Under the pieces are notes generated by a model that saw only the letters and a program-made list of their open reading frames with translations, had not been told where the DNA came from and ran no database searches. The position numbers and the translations under genes were made by a program. Positions 1 to 12,879 of a DNA stretch of 64,000 nucleotides are shown here, in pieces; positions within the stretch are counted from its first letter, which is position 1, and each line of letters starts with the position of its first letter. The DNA is from Hofstenia miamia. Lineage: Eukaryota; Xenacoelomorpha; Acoela. Where the stretch lies: contig SCFE01000003.1 in assembly GCA_004352715.1 (NCBI GenBank), forward strand, positions 192,068-256,067. The letters run 5' to 3'.

Positions 1-420
1 GTGATATTATCAAAGTGAAATTACTCATACCAAAAATGGCCTTAATATGTAAATCAATTAAAAGCATTACTAATTGAAAATCCAGACATACTTAAAAATA
101 TCTGACGTCACTAAAAACCCATTAGCGGAGATGTAAATCAAGTAGGTGACTCACTAATTAACATTTGCAAACACCCCTCAATATCGCAGAGGTCAAAATG
201 TCATTTTGTGGGATCTTCAAAAGCACTTAGCGTCAAGTATCAATTAGATGACTCAACGCCTCAACCACCCCCTTCGATATTCACGGTCTGTCACGTGACG
301 TGTGACGTCATAAGCTCTCGACCAATCAGAAGCGTTTTTGTGGCGTCTCCTCTCGGCCCCCTTTACTACTGTCATAGCTTTAGCTAATAGAAAATACCTT
401 GCCCTTTTCATCCAATTTAA
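1..420. promoter_or_regulatory. Cluster of CRE, E-box and CCAAT sites
   Basis: This stretch is less AT-rich than what follows. It contains two perfect palindromic CRE sites (TGACGTCA) at 103-110 and 303-310, an E-box CACGTG at 292-297, and a CCAAT box at 322-326 beside a GC-richer run. Such sites often mark a promoter or enhancer in animals (CREB/ATF and bHLH-ZIP binding). No first exon can be recognised downstream, so a promoter role is inference; a mobile-element end is an alternative. Confidence 0.3.
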
Positions 421-1478
421 AGATTTCACACTTCCTTATTGTGATCTCATTAATATCACATTATCTAATAATTGTGATTCATTTAGCAATTGTTTCAATA
501 TTAACTAAACCACAATTACAACATATTCAAAAATGTCACAATGTCCTATCTATTCATTAGGTTTTTGAAATTTTAAATGTATTTCAATTTTACTTGAGGA
601 ACTATAAATTATTATAAGTATTAAAATTATTTTACAAGATAGTGTAAGCATATATATAGATATATACTAAAAATTTGACAAATATTATTTAAGCACTATG
701 AAAATTTATTGTGATTCTTAAAGTTTTTCGATCAATAATATTAAAAGGTTTTCAATATCTGTGACTATATGAACTATAGTGGGTTTCCAGGTCTAAATGA
801 AAGCAAAAAATTATTCTATTGTCTTTATTCAAATCTAACAATGATAGGCAAAGCGGCATTCAAGGTGAAACTGGGTTTGAATCTGCGCTAATTGTATAGA
901 ATTTCACTGTTCTAACTTCTAATACTGTACAATTGAATAAATGAGTAAATTATATATTGTAGAAGATAAATATGAAACACTTTGATATATTCTCCAAGTG
1001 AGTTAAATGATCTTCCAAAAATGGATCAAGTTGTGCCATACGTTCAATATATTGGTGGCATTACACGAAATATTTCTGTCACGAGATGGCGTATGAAAAT
1101 TGATTTAGCATGCTATCTTAATACTTGGAATAAAAAATATTTTTATATTTTTACCAATTGCTCCAAATTGACCTGCATTTTTATACCGTCACGAAGTCTC
1201 TCTGAATGACGAAGCAATGTGCATTGTAGTGCTGTCTATCTTTAAAGGAAATGTTTGCTAGATTTAGGGGCAATTTGCATTTTATTCGCCCATATATTTT
1301 CTTGAGAAGTCATTGAAAAAAGAATTTTTAGTGATTTCTCTAAACTAGTCTGATTTGATGACCGCATATAATAGTAATATATCTATATAATATATATAAT
1401 AGTATATAATAATTAGTAATAATAAAAGCATCGCAATATTTATTACTTTTGTAGAATTGTACAAAGAATCAGAACAAA
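421..1478. other. AT-rich intergenic DNA
   Basis: No exon, RNA gene or transposon end is recognisable. The one short open frame here has no family features and reads as random AT-rich sequence. Confidence 0.5.
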
Positions 1479-1640
1479 GTGAAAGGTCATTGTAAATTTC
1501 CTTCTTGGTTGTTAAAAGTTTTCATAGGTATTTTATTGAGACCTTTTTGTGACTTATTTAATCAATGCTTGGCAGAATCAACTTATCCTGATTACTTAAA
1601 ATTGGCTAAAGTTACACCAATATATAAGAAAGAAAGATTA
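1479..1640 (+). pseudogene. LINE reverse transcriptase fragment
   Basis: The plus frame reads through a segment typical of the start of the RT domain in non-LTR retrotransposons: a run ending PFCDLFNQCLAESTYPDYLK, followed by LAKVTPIYKK. The pattern is 'leading residues, FNxxL, P-D-x-LK-x-AK-V-x-P-x-Y-KK', known from jockey-like and related clades. Only about 55 codons are recognisable; then the frame drifts into AT-rich sequence. No ORF1, endonuclease or poly-A tail is visible, so this is a short dead relic. The clade cannot be assigned. Confidence 0.5.
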
Positions 1641-2627
1641 CCGACCAGTTTCAATTTTGGAAATGAAAATCGAACATTTCTAATCATATAAATCAAAGGC
1701 CAATTATATTTGGTACAAGTAAGTATAATAGAAAAGTAATGAAGAACGGATTCTTAAATTATTCAATATCACTATGGAACAATTTGGACAACAGTGCAAG
1801 AAATGAAAAAAATTATGCAATATTTAAGAGTTGAAAATTAACAATTATATGACTAATTGCAGAATAAGATGTACAACTCAAGAACAATAAGTGAAAAATG
1901 ATTATGAATTTATATGTAGTTTATAAATGCAACCAAAAAACAAACAATTAAAGTGATAACAAAGCTCATATGAAGATATTTGCATTATTCATGTTCTTAA
2001 TACTTTTGTAGGCCTAATACATATGTACAGAGGGATTTAAATGTATGTTGTTGTTGTAGTAATTTGTATAAGAAATTGGTTTCATTTTGAAGAATAGGTC
2101 ATAGATTGCAACTTAATTTTGTCAACCAAAAGATAACATATTCCAATTGCGTCAGAGATAGACAGACGGTCAAAGTACAGAATTACATCATAACCACTCC
2201 AGATAATCCCGCCAAGGTCAAAAGTTTAATGTGGCATAGCCTTGCGGTTTCTTCTACTACTGATGCTAACATGGGACTCATTTGAACAGTAGTATAGGAA
2301 AAAGTTTCTTATTTTGCAAAAATCACATTTTTCATTTAAAAAACGTTAATATTTTCCCTATTCTTCGAGAAAATTTACCCATAGATGTGTCCAAATTCCA
2401 GAATTCTCAACATTCCTAATAGGGTTGGAGAAAATGTCTACAAATGGTTTGGTACTTTAAGGATGCAAAGAGAAGTTTAGGGTAAAAATATACATTGGTG
2501 ACGTAGTTGTAATATTTTTCCAAAGATTTACAGATATTGACAAATAATTGCTCTCATAATCTTAACTGATGAAGGTCTTTCATAAATCGAGTAGAAAATG
2601 GTTTTTTGGATTTAAAGTGATAGTTTG
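1641..2627. other. Intergenic DNA with one dispersed repeat copy
   Basis: No gene seen. Bases 2300-2440 resemble 18688-18860: both carry a TTTTGCAAAAATC-type stretch, then a similar block around TACCCATAGAT and a shared TTGGAGAAAAT block. This is a low-copy dispersed repeat of unknown class. Confidence 0.4.
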
Positions 2628-3802
2628 TCAAAAGAAGTGATAGAAAACTGCAGCAACGAAACATACTAATAGAGTATTCCATAGTCCTATATATTCTTTA
2701 AGAATTCCATTAAGCATGAAGAAAGAGACGAATTTTCCAATTGGTCTTACAATAATTAGTCCAACTGGAGTAAACATTCTCAATGCCAGGAGATCATGAC
2801 AAGGAAAATCTATTGTTGGAATTATATCAATATTTGAAAAAGCTAATGAATATAGGCAGGATTGCAGCCCAGTTTTCAAGAACATCCAAATAGACATTAT
2901 TGAAATAGATATGACATTAGGATCTTTTAAGAAGTACAGAATAAAAATTGTCAATGCGTATAATAAAACACTTACAGTATACGTCAAATTTGAGTAACCG
3001 AATTTATAATATAGGCAGTTAGCAAACTTACTGGTAAAAAAGGGATGTTTATGAAGATAAAAATCCAACTGGCCTCATATTTCGAGACTCCATAATGGGT
3101 TATGAAAATTTCTTCTAGATTTATATCGATAAAACTCACATAGCAAGTCACAAACATGAAGGAAAGTAGAGATGATGAAACTCCAATATTTTGTAGAAGA
3201 GAGAAACGTTCAGAAAAATTGATTTTTTCACAGTAGTTCTGTGCATTTTTGTTTGAACTATATAGAAAAAAACACGGAGCACTTAATAAAATTTGAACTA
3301 GTGACAAAAGACCATGTAAGCCTACGTATCCAAGGGGCTCATGAAGAAGTAATCCTATTGGTGGACCCATTGCAATTCCTCCATACAACGAAGGAAGAAT
3401 CTTTTGGAAATGCTTCAGTTAGAACACAGTATGAAAAATTCCAAAAGAAAGAAACCACCATCCCATATACACATCTGGTTAAGCAAGACATCATGATAAA
3501 TAATTTTTCATCTTATGTCAGCAATTCCACTCAGAAACATCAGAATTTGAGAAAGTATGATGCCGGTATAGAAGACATACTTTTTATTTAATCTTTGTTG
3601 AAAAACTGAAACACAAATTGTTCCAAAGAACTCTCCAAGTGGAAACATTGCGCTTATTAATCCAATTCTGAAATTACTAGTATGGCGGCTTAAAGTGTGT
3701 ATAGGCAGGAGTGGAGATATTGCTGCTTGATAAATTCCGGTCAATAAGCAGACCAGCATCAAAATTAATCCTCCAATAATTTTAAACACCATCATAATTT
3801 GC
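2628..3802 (-). pseudogene. MFS transporter, SLC18B1-like, frameshifted
   Basis: Read on the minus strand, consecutive hydrophobic segments match the major facilitator superfamily, closest in feel to vesicular-amine-type SLC18B1. An N-terminal part with 'SPLLPIHTL' and 'GLISAMFPLGEFFGT' is followed by the helix 4-5 signature 'GGIAMGPPIGLLL', then further hydrophobic helices. A splice acceptor (TTTTTAG) lies just upstream, with exon sequence from 3802; two Met codons follow at once. Three frame changes are needed, near 3510, 3395 and 3000, with no convincing introns between, and the C-terminal helices lie in the last frame. This suggests a decaying copy, although consensus sequence errors would look the same. 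The substrate cannot be predicted. Upstream exons, if any, are not recognised. Confidence 0.6.
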
Positions 3803-5707
3803 CTAAAAATAATCCGTAAATATACATTTATTCGTACAAGCAAATCCTTTTTAATTTTCGTAGTATATTTTTAAAGTTTAAAAAAGCTATTCAAAGTGTC
3901 TTTAATTTTTTGTTCGAAATCATTGATATAAATTGAGTTTCTTCTCAATTAGGCCGGTTAACTTAGTCCTAACTTGAATAAAATATATAGTCAGATGTAA
4001 TTCAATTTGGGGCGCAGTGAATTCATATAAAATTATTATACTAACCTTGTACTAAAATTTCTTCTGAAAGGCCTTACTAAATGAATTAAGGAGGTCCTAA
4101 AATTTAATAATCGTAGGCATAACTAATTATGTAATATAAAAGCCACCAGTTAAAGAATAAGTAATTGCATAAGAATCATAGTGATAACATTTTTGGAATT
4201 TCAGCCATTGCCCCGAAAAATTGAAAAAAAATAAATCAATGTTTCCAGCAAATTTTAAATTTTTGTTCCTTGTAGATTATTTTGTGGTTAAGAACATTTT
4301 TTCCATGTGCGTTTTGTATCAATATTGGTTAATTCGATTGCCGAAAATTCTGTTATTTCTTTACCAAACTCTTTATTAGGTATTCAATCACTGGATCTTT
4401 TTGAAAAATTCTGATGTTAATGTTGATTGTCAAACAAGCTGTTAGGCTATGCGGCAGACATTCACTTCACTATAGGAAAATGTTGCCACGTTGCTCTAGT
4501 AAGAGAAAGCATGTAAGAAGACAAAGTGTTCTCGAGCACTCCTTCCTACTGCATGAACTAACAGAAGTTCGCACAACTGTACTAATTATTAGCGATGAAT
4601 TTGATTTTATACCTTAAATGCATTAGTTTATTCAAAAAGACATTTGAAATCACTGTGCCATCCTGAATTGTGATATGGTGAGTGAATTGAGCCTTTATAA
4701 TTCACTTGCAATCGTTTCTAATTTTTGGAAATAATTTGAACAAATATATATCTTTCTGAAGAACTGATTTTCAATTCAAAACCCCCTTTTGATTAGTGAC
4801 CAATTTTATCATAAGTGCATATCCTACAAACTGAATCTTTTCATATCAAAAAACATATAGAAGCATATGCCTTAGAGACACAGTTTGTAATCCTTTGTTG
4901 AAAAACATGTTTTGAGTGCTTCCTAAACATTTACCATTTTACAAGAAAACTTATTTAGAGATTGCGAAAAGTTTACATATATTAGTATATTGTCTACTTC
5001 TTAGCTTTAGCTATATTTTGTTAAGAAAATGCAGAAAAATAACTCAGTGTGTTCAAATAACATATAAATTGTTTCACTAAAAGAAATTTGCCACATTTTT
5101 AAAAAAAAATTGAAAAAAACTTAAAAGAAATCTTTTTGTTACAACAGGAAATTTCTTGACAGTGTGAGAACACCAAACTCATGACATTAGGTATTCATGT
5201 GTACTGAACTACAGACGAAGCTGGATTTTCTTCAAACGTGAAATTCACTGATACATACAGTATATTCATTAACTATATTCATTAATTTTTTACAATATGT
5301 GGCTTGAGGTTGCTCAAAAGCCAAGAAATTTTATTAATATAACTACTCTTAATACAGTATTTACGTTTTTATTGAGAGTCTACTGAAAATTTACTCTTGT
5401 GTAAATTTTGCTTACATTTATTATATTTAAATATATTGATGCAATTATGGATTAAAGAAACCACATATGCTATTGCATATAAACACAGTTTATGCAACAC
5501 ATTATGTTTCTAGGAACAACAAAGAATTGTTGACAAACATGATTTTTGTTAATTTAATGAGTTAACATTCCTCACAATATCTACATGTTAGTTCTTAAAA
5601 CTTTACATATCTAGTTTTTCTGATATAAAGTTCTAAAAACATTTATTATCAACAAAATTATTTTTTTTAAAAACTATTTTAAAAGCTCTTCCAAGAATTT
5701 TTCATAC

Positions 5708-5751
<44 letters not shown>

Positions 5752-6961
5752 TAAGCTAAGAATGGGAGTTGATATTGACAGTAGCTTTTTACATAAGACC
5801 TTTCTTAAAAGAAAATTTTGAACCAATAAACATAAGAGTCCTTCAATTTTCAGAAACCACGCTAAACATACCTAAACAAAGCCTTTATATTCATTTACAA
5901 AACCAGGAAGAACTTCATAACAACTTTTATTGAATACTAAGTCATTGGAAAACGTTGATTTCGTTCTCTTTTACTCGATCCAGCAATAGTATTATAAATT
6001 TTTTAGCGAGTTTTGCCTTGAATAATATTTTAAATTTCGACCAACAATAATGTGTTATTATTAAAATGCAATGACGTTTGAAAATCCGAGCCCAACCGGG
6101 CCGAACAGTTTACGAACCAAGTCAGCTCCAATTCTGACATAAATCCAGTGTCTTAAATATATTAGAGCAACAGACTCCTAGAATCAGAGTAAAAATTGAA
6201 ATCATTTGCAATTTTCTAAGTGACAGATATATTATTCAGTTAATCATTTTCACATCCTTCCATGAAATTGGTGTTAATTCAAGGTCCAGAAATTGAGCTT
6301 TTCAGTGGATATTTGCGGTTTTTGTCAATATCACTTCAGCCCATTTATGTGCAATAATACTGGTCTACATTAAAATTTACAATCATTATTCCTAAAGTTG
6401 ATGTATTACCGCTAAAGAATGATAGATTTCGCCATTTAAATCAATCTAGGTAATATAAACATGAATACCCGGTCCAATTATCACCAAAATTGCATCAAAA
6501 TTGCATGTTTTTTACCCTAAAATTGGATTGAAAATTGGGTAGAAATGTAAAAAACGTAGTTTAATTGTGAATAATATTTAAAACATAGAAATGACATATT
6601 TATATTATACACATGAGGTATTCATTGAGGCTTTGATCTAAGTATTATAGTTTACACTTCTATTATCATCCTTTTTACTGACAATTCTTCAGTTTCTTGA
6701 GCTGCAATCTTTATAAAGACAATAAGTAATTTCAAACTAAATTAGTTTACTCTAAAGTACATACAATTTTGGAACCGTGCCTTACTTTTTCGTCATGAGC
6801 ACGATACGTAGTTAGACACGAGCATGACGTGGCACGGCACGCCATAAAATTCTATAAATATACTTTAACAATGTGCTAATAATTTTGGCGCATAACAAAT
6901 TCAAATTGAATATTTTTACTTTGATTAGGTCTAAAATAATTTTTAGAAGACACATAAAATG
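3803..6961. other. AT-rich intergenic DNA
   Basis: No exon or transposon coding sequence recognised. Short open frames, such as one at 4414-4617, show no domain or splice support. Confidence 0.5.
5711..5746. repeat. (TA)n microsatellite
   Basis: Uninterrupted TA dinucleotides for about 36 bases. Confidence 0.95.
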
Positions 6962-7220
6962 CAGTGGCGGATCCAGAGGGGGCTTAGGGGGTTTAAATCA
7001 CCCCCTGAACAATTTCTGTCTTCATTTTCTAATTATCTTATTTCCCCACTTAGAATCGAAATTTCTGATTATTTAATAAAATGTATTTCTGGTAATAATG
7101 TTTTACTACGTCAGAAAGTGTGAATATCAAACTAACATTATGGCATTAATATGAATTACCTTGTTTAGTATATCTCAAAATCGAAACCCCATTCTGCTGA
7201 AAAAGTTGTATCGGCCACTG
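6962..7220. mobile_element. hAT-like non-autonomous element (259 bp)
   Basis: The left end reads CAGTGGCGGATCCAGAG. The right end read inward on the other strand is CAGTGGCCGATACAAC, so the element has terminal inverted repeats of about 13 bp starting CAGTGGC, as in hAT elements. The bases AAATG lie immediately outside both ends, consistent with a 5-bp target duplication rather than the usual 8 bp. There is no transposase, so it is a short non-autonomous copy. Confidence 0.65.
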
Positions 7221-9785
7221 AAATGTATAATGACAAGTAGAGATATTATTCTTATAATAATTTGAATATTACAATTTTAATAAATAATATGCCACAATTA
7301 TCTTCATATTAGTTTTACGTTTCTCAGAATGCGTGTATCTCGTAAGAATTTCAAATTGTGCCTTCGACTTTATATTTCCTATTTTGCATTCTACTTTTTA
7401 TCCTAATTATTTTATAACGAAAATCTTGTGCTAATCTAATATACAGTTTTCCTGCAATTTGGTTTTTTTTCAAAAATAAAGCAATTTTATCGCTCTCACA
7501 TATATTTTTTGATTAGGACTAATAGATAATTATTAGTTGTATTAATAAGATTTTCTAAGTGAAATGATTCACATTGTAAAGCTTTGGATTCCGACATGTG
7601 GTACATACAAATTTTTGTTGTTTAAAATAAACATGAAATTTCTTACAACTTCCACATGTGGAACTTGAATGTTTTTGCAATTCTCTTGATAAATCAAGAC
7701 TTTCCAAGTTTTCTGTGGTTCAAATGGGGAACATTGAAGCAATTCTATTGTTTTTTCAAGATCGAATCACTGTGCACACATGTCCAATACAACAGTGCTT
7801 TTCAATGTAGAATGCATCGAGCACTTAAAAAATAATTTAAAATTTCGAATAATTTTACGTCTATTAAGGGGCAATGCTGTTCCACAACAACAAGTTGTTT
7901 TGGTTGTAAAATAGCAAATGCAAAATGTGACATACAATGAAAGTATTTCATTCTAATTATGTTTAGCACTATTCATGATTTTTTTCATTGTCCTATAATA
8001 AATGTCTTCTATATTTACTTAATGTACTAAAAAAATAATCAGTCATGCTCGTAACAGAATCTGCCCTTCAAAAAAACACCAAACGTCGTTGCTTCTCTAG
8101 TGTCTTGTGACAAGAAATAGATTGATTTAATTTGTTGTTGGGCAGCAACTTTGTGCATGAAAAGGCTAAATGTGTAAATGTGTAAATATTTTCTAAAAGG
8201 TTTTTCAAAGAAAATATAACAAAGGAGCAAATATAGCCTATTGTTTCTTGTAGCATCGATCATGGTTTTTGACTTTACATTTAAGGGGTTACTTATAATG
8301 TTTGTATATCTACCCTCTACTAAGCGATAAACTTAATATCAACACGTTCTGCATCTAGCACAACAAAGAAAAGAACTTAAAATTGTAGTAAAACTGTTTA
8401 CAAATTACAAATTGCTTACGTGGCATATGCATGCTCGACAAAGTTACTCAGGCATACAATGGATTACAGATAGAAACGCGGTAAAGATTCCCTATGTATA
8501 GTCCGACAGAAAAGTCTTTTCAGGTTAGCTTTGCTAGCAAAGATTCCTTGAGTAAAATGATAAAAAGAAAAAATGTAAATGAGTTTAATGTATTGTTAAG
8601 TTGAGCTGATATGGAAGTTATTTTAAGTTAAAAAACAAGTAAACTCAATTCGAACAAACTAAAAGCGGAAAAAGGACTTAAGTTTTCATAGTTTGCCGTT
8701 TGCTTTTCCAACATGCAAGGTTTTCATTCGATAATAAATCTGTCGTCTGCAGGTAATAGCTTGGGAAATCTAATTAAAGCAATAGTTATGTTTGTAAAAT
8801 CAAAACAAACACTTTGTGGACAAAATAGTATATTTTCATTATTTTTGCCAAATACGCGGTAATCAATATTTGGAATTACATTTATTAAAACTGCACTTGT
8901 CATTATTTAAATAAATATTTTACAAATTTTTAAAGATGAAGCTAATTTTGAAGCTGTAGCACTATACAATCATAAATATGACTGGTATTGCTGATATGAA
9001 CTTGTTGTTATTTTCAAACGGGGACCTTCATCTGAAGTTTAAAAATATATATTTACAATGCACTTCACCAATATTATTAGAATCAGTAATATTCATTATG
9101 TATGTATCTTATTGAAAAAATAATTTATTAAAGTGTATTCAATTTGCATCAATTTACATATATTTTCTGCTTTCTACCCTATTGCCTCTGTGCACAGCCT
9201 AGAGATATTTGACTAAGGTACAGTGAGTTAATGCACTTGCAGTATCAAGATCAATACATAATGTGTCTAATTTTAAGGGATTTGAGTTTAAAATTTTCAG
9301 ACTCAACTTAGGTTTTGAATAGGAAAATTTTCTTTTCAAACAAATTTATCATAAAAATATTATAAAAGTGATAAAAATGTCAAAGAAAATATGTATCCGA
9401 ACTGTAATCCTTTAAATAACACTTAGAAATTATAAATTTCATATTCATAGTAAATTTATTTCAAACTTCCTAAACTTCAAATTTACAGTGTTTTCAATAT
9501 TAGCTATAATTTCAGAGATCTCGCATTTTAAAATATCATGCATTTTAAAGTTCTAATTTAGAGGTTCAAAGTTTTTTGTTTATTCTAAGCATATTTAATT
9601 GCAAAAAGTTATTTCTTAGTTATATTACACCTATATCCATTTTAAGAAAAAAAATATTAATCTTGCATTCAAGCTCAACGTCTTCTCAAAATCTCTTAGG
9701 GCTATTAAGCAAAATGATACAATCTAATATTAAATTAAACGCGGAAAGTGTCTAATAAATAAATCAAAAGATACGTGTCAAAAAT
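7221..9785. other. AT-rich intergenic DNA downstream of the GPCR gene
   Basis: No coding region recognised. This is the 3' flank of the minus-strand GPCR gene. Several AATAAA-like sequences occur on the minus strand, but none can be chosen as the real polyadenylation site. Confidence 0.4.
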
Positions 9786-11749
9786 TTAAAGCTTTTTCCT
9801 AAAAAGAACTTTAAATACTGCTGATCTAAAGTCAGAATCCACGATTGGATATATAAATACGTTAATTAAAACGTTAATCATAGTGAGGGCTACCAAACAC
9901 TTATTGAAAACACTGTCAAAATTCCAAATCTGAATTCCGAGAATTGGAACCAAAAAGTTAAAATGAAGATTATCAGGAAATGTAGTGACAATGAAAATGA
10001 ACGAAACAGTAAAAAGCATCTTGGTGATTTTTGCTTGGGCATTTGACATGATTTTTTCTGTGTTCTTCTTACCTAAATAATATGATAAGCATAACCAATT
10101 CGAATAGTAGTGTACTAATTGCACTAGTTTCATGTAAATGTAAATGGTAACAAAAATTGTTCAAATGCACTCGGTGGTTAAATATAGCTCTATAATTTCA
10201 AAGTCCTGTAGGTTCAAGAAGAATAAATGACTTTGTAAAGCTAAAGGCATTGATTTTGCTTCAAAGATATTTTTTTTCTTATGTTATGATCAATTCTTAG
10301 TTACCTTAAGAATATTTATGTCCCCTTTCAGGTGTCTAACATTAATATTTTTGGCTAAAACATACAATATTTTATAAAAAAATTTAAAAAATTAACAATT
10401 AAAATGGCAAAATGCAATTTAATAGAAAATATTTAGGTATATTTTGGCAGTTTATTAAATCTCTTTCATGTAATTGGTCACTCAACTCGATAGCCACAAA
10501 ATCACAAGAAATGTTTCAAGAATTATTCGTTATTATTCTACTGAAGAATATACTCTTGCCTTAATAGAACCCGTAACATATTGTTTACGTACTTAGTTGC
10601 ATAAAATTAGTCCAAATTGGTCAGTTCCCAATATAGCAATAGTGCAAACAATTTTATTATTCGTCTTTACAACCGCGCCTATCATATTGCGTAGAAGACC
10701 TGCTGTTCAAATTACAAAATTTATTAGATGCTGAGCCTACATTTGGGAAATGTTATGTTGCACTTTGTAAGGGGTGAACACTTCGAAAAAACTAAAATTT
10801 GCACACCTTTTAACAAGTCATTCCTGACTTCATTGATGATATTGGATATTTGAAGTTTCATAAAAATGAATTTTCAATATCTATAACTAGATTTCAAAAT
10901 TCCTACAAATTTGCCAAATGTAATGTTCTAGTAAATGAATAACAAAGAATTAAAAGTTTTAAACGTGAAAATTTTTTATGAATTTTGAAAAGATTTTATA
11001 AATGCCTTGTGGTAGACAAGTTATAAATTACCTGCTGCCAACTTCGTGATTCTCCGGGAAATATGAAAAGCGATAAAAGAATAGCAGAGCACAGGCAGCA
11101 TTAATTGCATGAATAAATAGTTAGCCGAGTGCAGAAATCCAATGTACTCATTGCTATAATCTTGATCACAGTAGCCCCCATCAAACCTCAAATTGTAGTG
11201 GTCTTTTATAAACATAAATATGATGCTGTACACCCAAGGAAATATCACAAACGCAAGACACGTTTTCTTACCAAAAGATCTTTTGTAAAAGATAGGGAAT
11301 TGCACGGCAATTAATCTTTCCACGGAAATCATACTGATGATCACAGCAGAGTTAGTAAAAAACTAAAATATAACCTCTAATACTTGGCTCCACAGCCTGC
11401 AATGAATAGAAAGCTATTATCTATGGACAAAGTTAAAGATATATTTTTTGGAAATTGCAAATGTATTGGTAATATTTAGAAATAATTATCTATTGAGTCA
11501 AAGGAAAATGCGATATCTTCAAGTGTTAGCAAAAAATATAATTGCGAAACTGTTGCTAAAATATTCATAATTCAGCTAAGAAATCAATGTTGGAAAACAG
11601 AAGCGTTTTGAAAATGTGCATATTTTCTAATAAACTACTTTGTTAAATTAGACCTAAGGACATCAAATTTTTAACAAATTTACATGCAGATATATGAAAG
11701 TTTATATAATATTTATTCTACTTAAAATCCAAGAATACTACTAAGAACT

Positions 11750-11841
<92 letters not shown>

Positions 11842-12879
11842 TTATTAATATTGATACAAACGAAAATTATTCACTGCAAAACAAACACTCAATTATAATT
11901 GTTTAGGGATTTATCACATTAAGTTTAGAAATTTATGGTAACTTATGATATTATAAGCTAGAATAGTAAAAAATATTTTTTTTATAACTTCATTTTGCAG
12001 AAGACTTGCTAAAATAAAATGAGTTAATTAATTCCTTGAAGCAATGAAATAGAAACAGAGAATTGAATTAAAACAAACAATTTTTTAAATTTCTTAAATA
12101 GTTTTCTAAGCCTTGTTTCAAAAAAAAACTGAATGAAAACAACAAACATTACCTTAAGGTATGAAAAATCTTATAAATGCAAGTTATCTACTAAATGAAG
12201 TTAGATTTAAGCACTGAAATATTTCAATGATTTATTTGTTATATAGATAAAAATTTATAAATCCTTCATTAAAATATTTACTATAGCTAACTGCAAATTT
12301 ATGTCAACATTAATAAATTATTTACATATCTTAATATGCCTATGTGCATGTAAATACACAATCAATCAATAAGATTCTCAAAATTATGAAAATGTTTTGA
12401 ATATAGTACCACATTTAATTATATCTAATTAGTGATACGAAATTAGTTATTAACACGTTTCTATTATACTTAACATTTTTAAATTTTTTGAGAGGAAAAT
12501 CTGTTTGTAATATTTAGTTTTGTACACTTTTTTTATTCCTTTCTTTTGTATGGACGATAATATTTTAACTTACTGTGTATAAAGGACTTTCCGACTTCAT
12601 CGAGCAAATTAGTTTTGCAACCCAATAGTTACGTGGCACTGGGCCAGTGTAAGTACGTAATGATGGAATAGTTGTGTTCAGCAACAAAATGAAGGAAACC
12701 AAGCAATCACTCACAGCTAGGTTCTTTAAAAATATGTAGTGATTGCTTTTTAAAGAAGATGCAGTTGACAGAACAATAACAATTACTACATTTGAAAAAA
12801 TGCCAAAACTTCCGATGAAGCTGTTTAGGTAAAATATGAAATGGTCAAAATTACTTTCTTGATCTGAAGTCAAATTCAT
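9786..12879 (-). CDS. Class A (rhodopsin-like) GPCR, three exons
   Basis: A seven-helix receptor of about 307 residues is assembled from three minus-strand exons. Exon 1 (12879-12574) starts at a Met with an NLT glycosylation site. It carries helix 1 (SFGIFSNVVIVIVL), helix 2 (NLAVSD) and the helix-3 cysteine, and ends at donor GTAAGT. Exon 2 (11362-11032) follows acceptor TTTTAG. It holds the end of helix 3 (SVERL in place of DRY), helix 4, an extracellular-loop cysteine and helix 5, and ends at donor GTAATT in phase 1. Exon 3 (10072-9786) follows acceptor ATTTAG and carries helix 6, helix 7 (NVFIY in place of NPxxY) and a short basic tail. Both joins keep frame. The ligand is unknown; it acts in the plasma membrane, probably through G proteins. 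Exon boundaries are inferred from sequence. Confidence 0.8.
11751..11837. repeat. Compound (CT)n(TA)n microsatellite in GPCR intron 1
   Basis: About 15 CT units run directly into about 28 TA units, inside the intron between exons 1 and 2 of the receptor gene. Confidence 0.95.

Noticed and set aside
4414-4617. Short plus-strand frame as an exon
   Set aside because: No domain, and no splice support or neighbouring exon.
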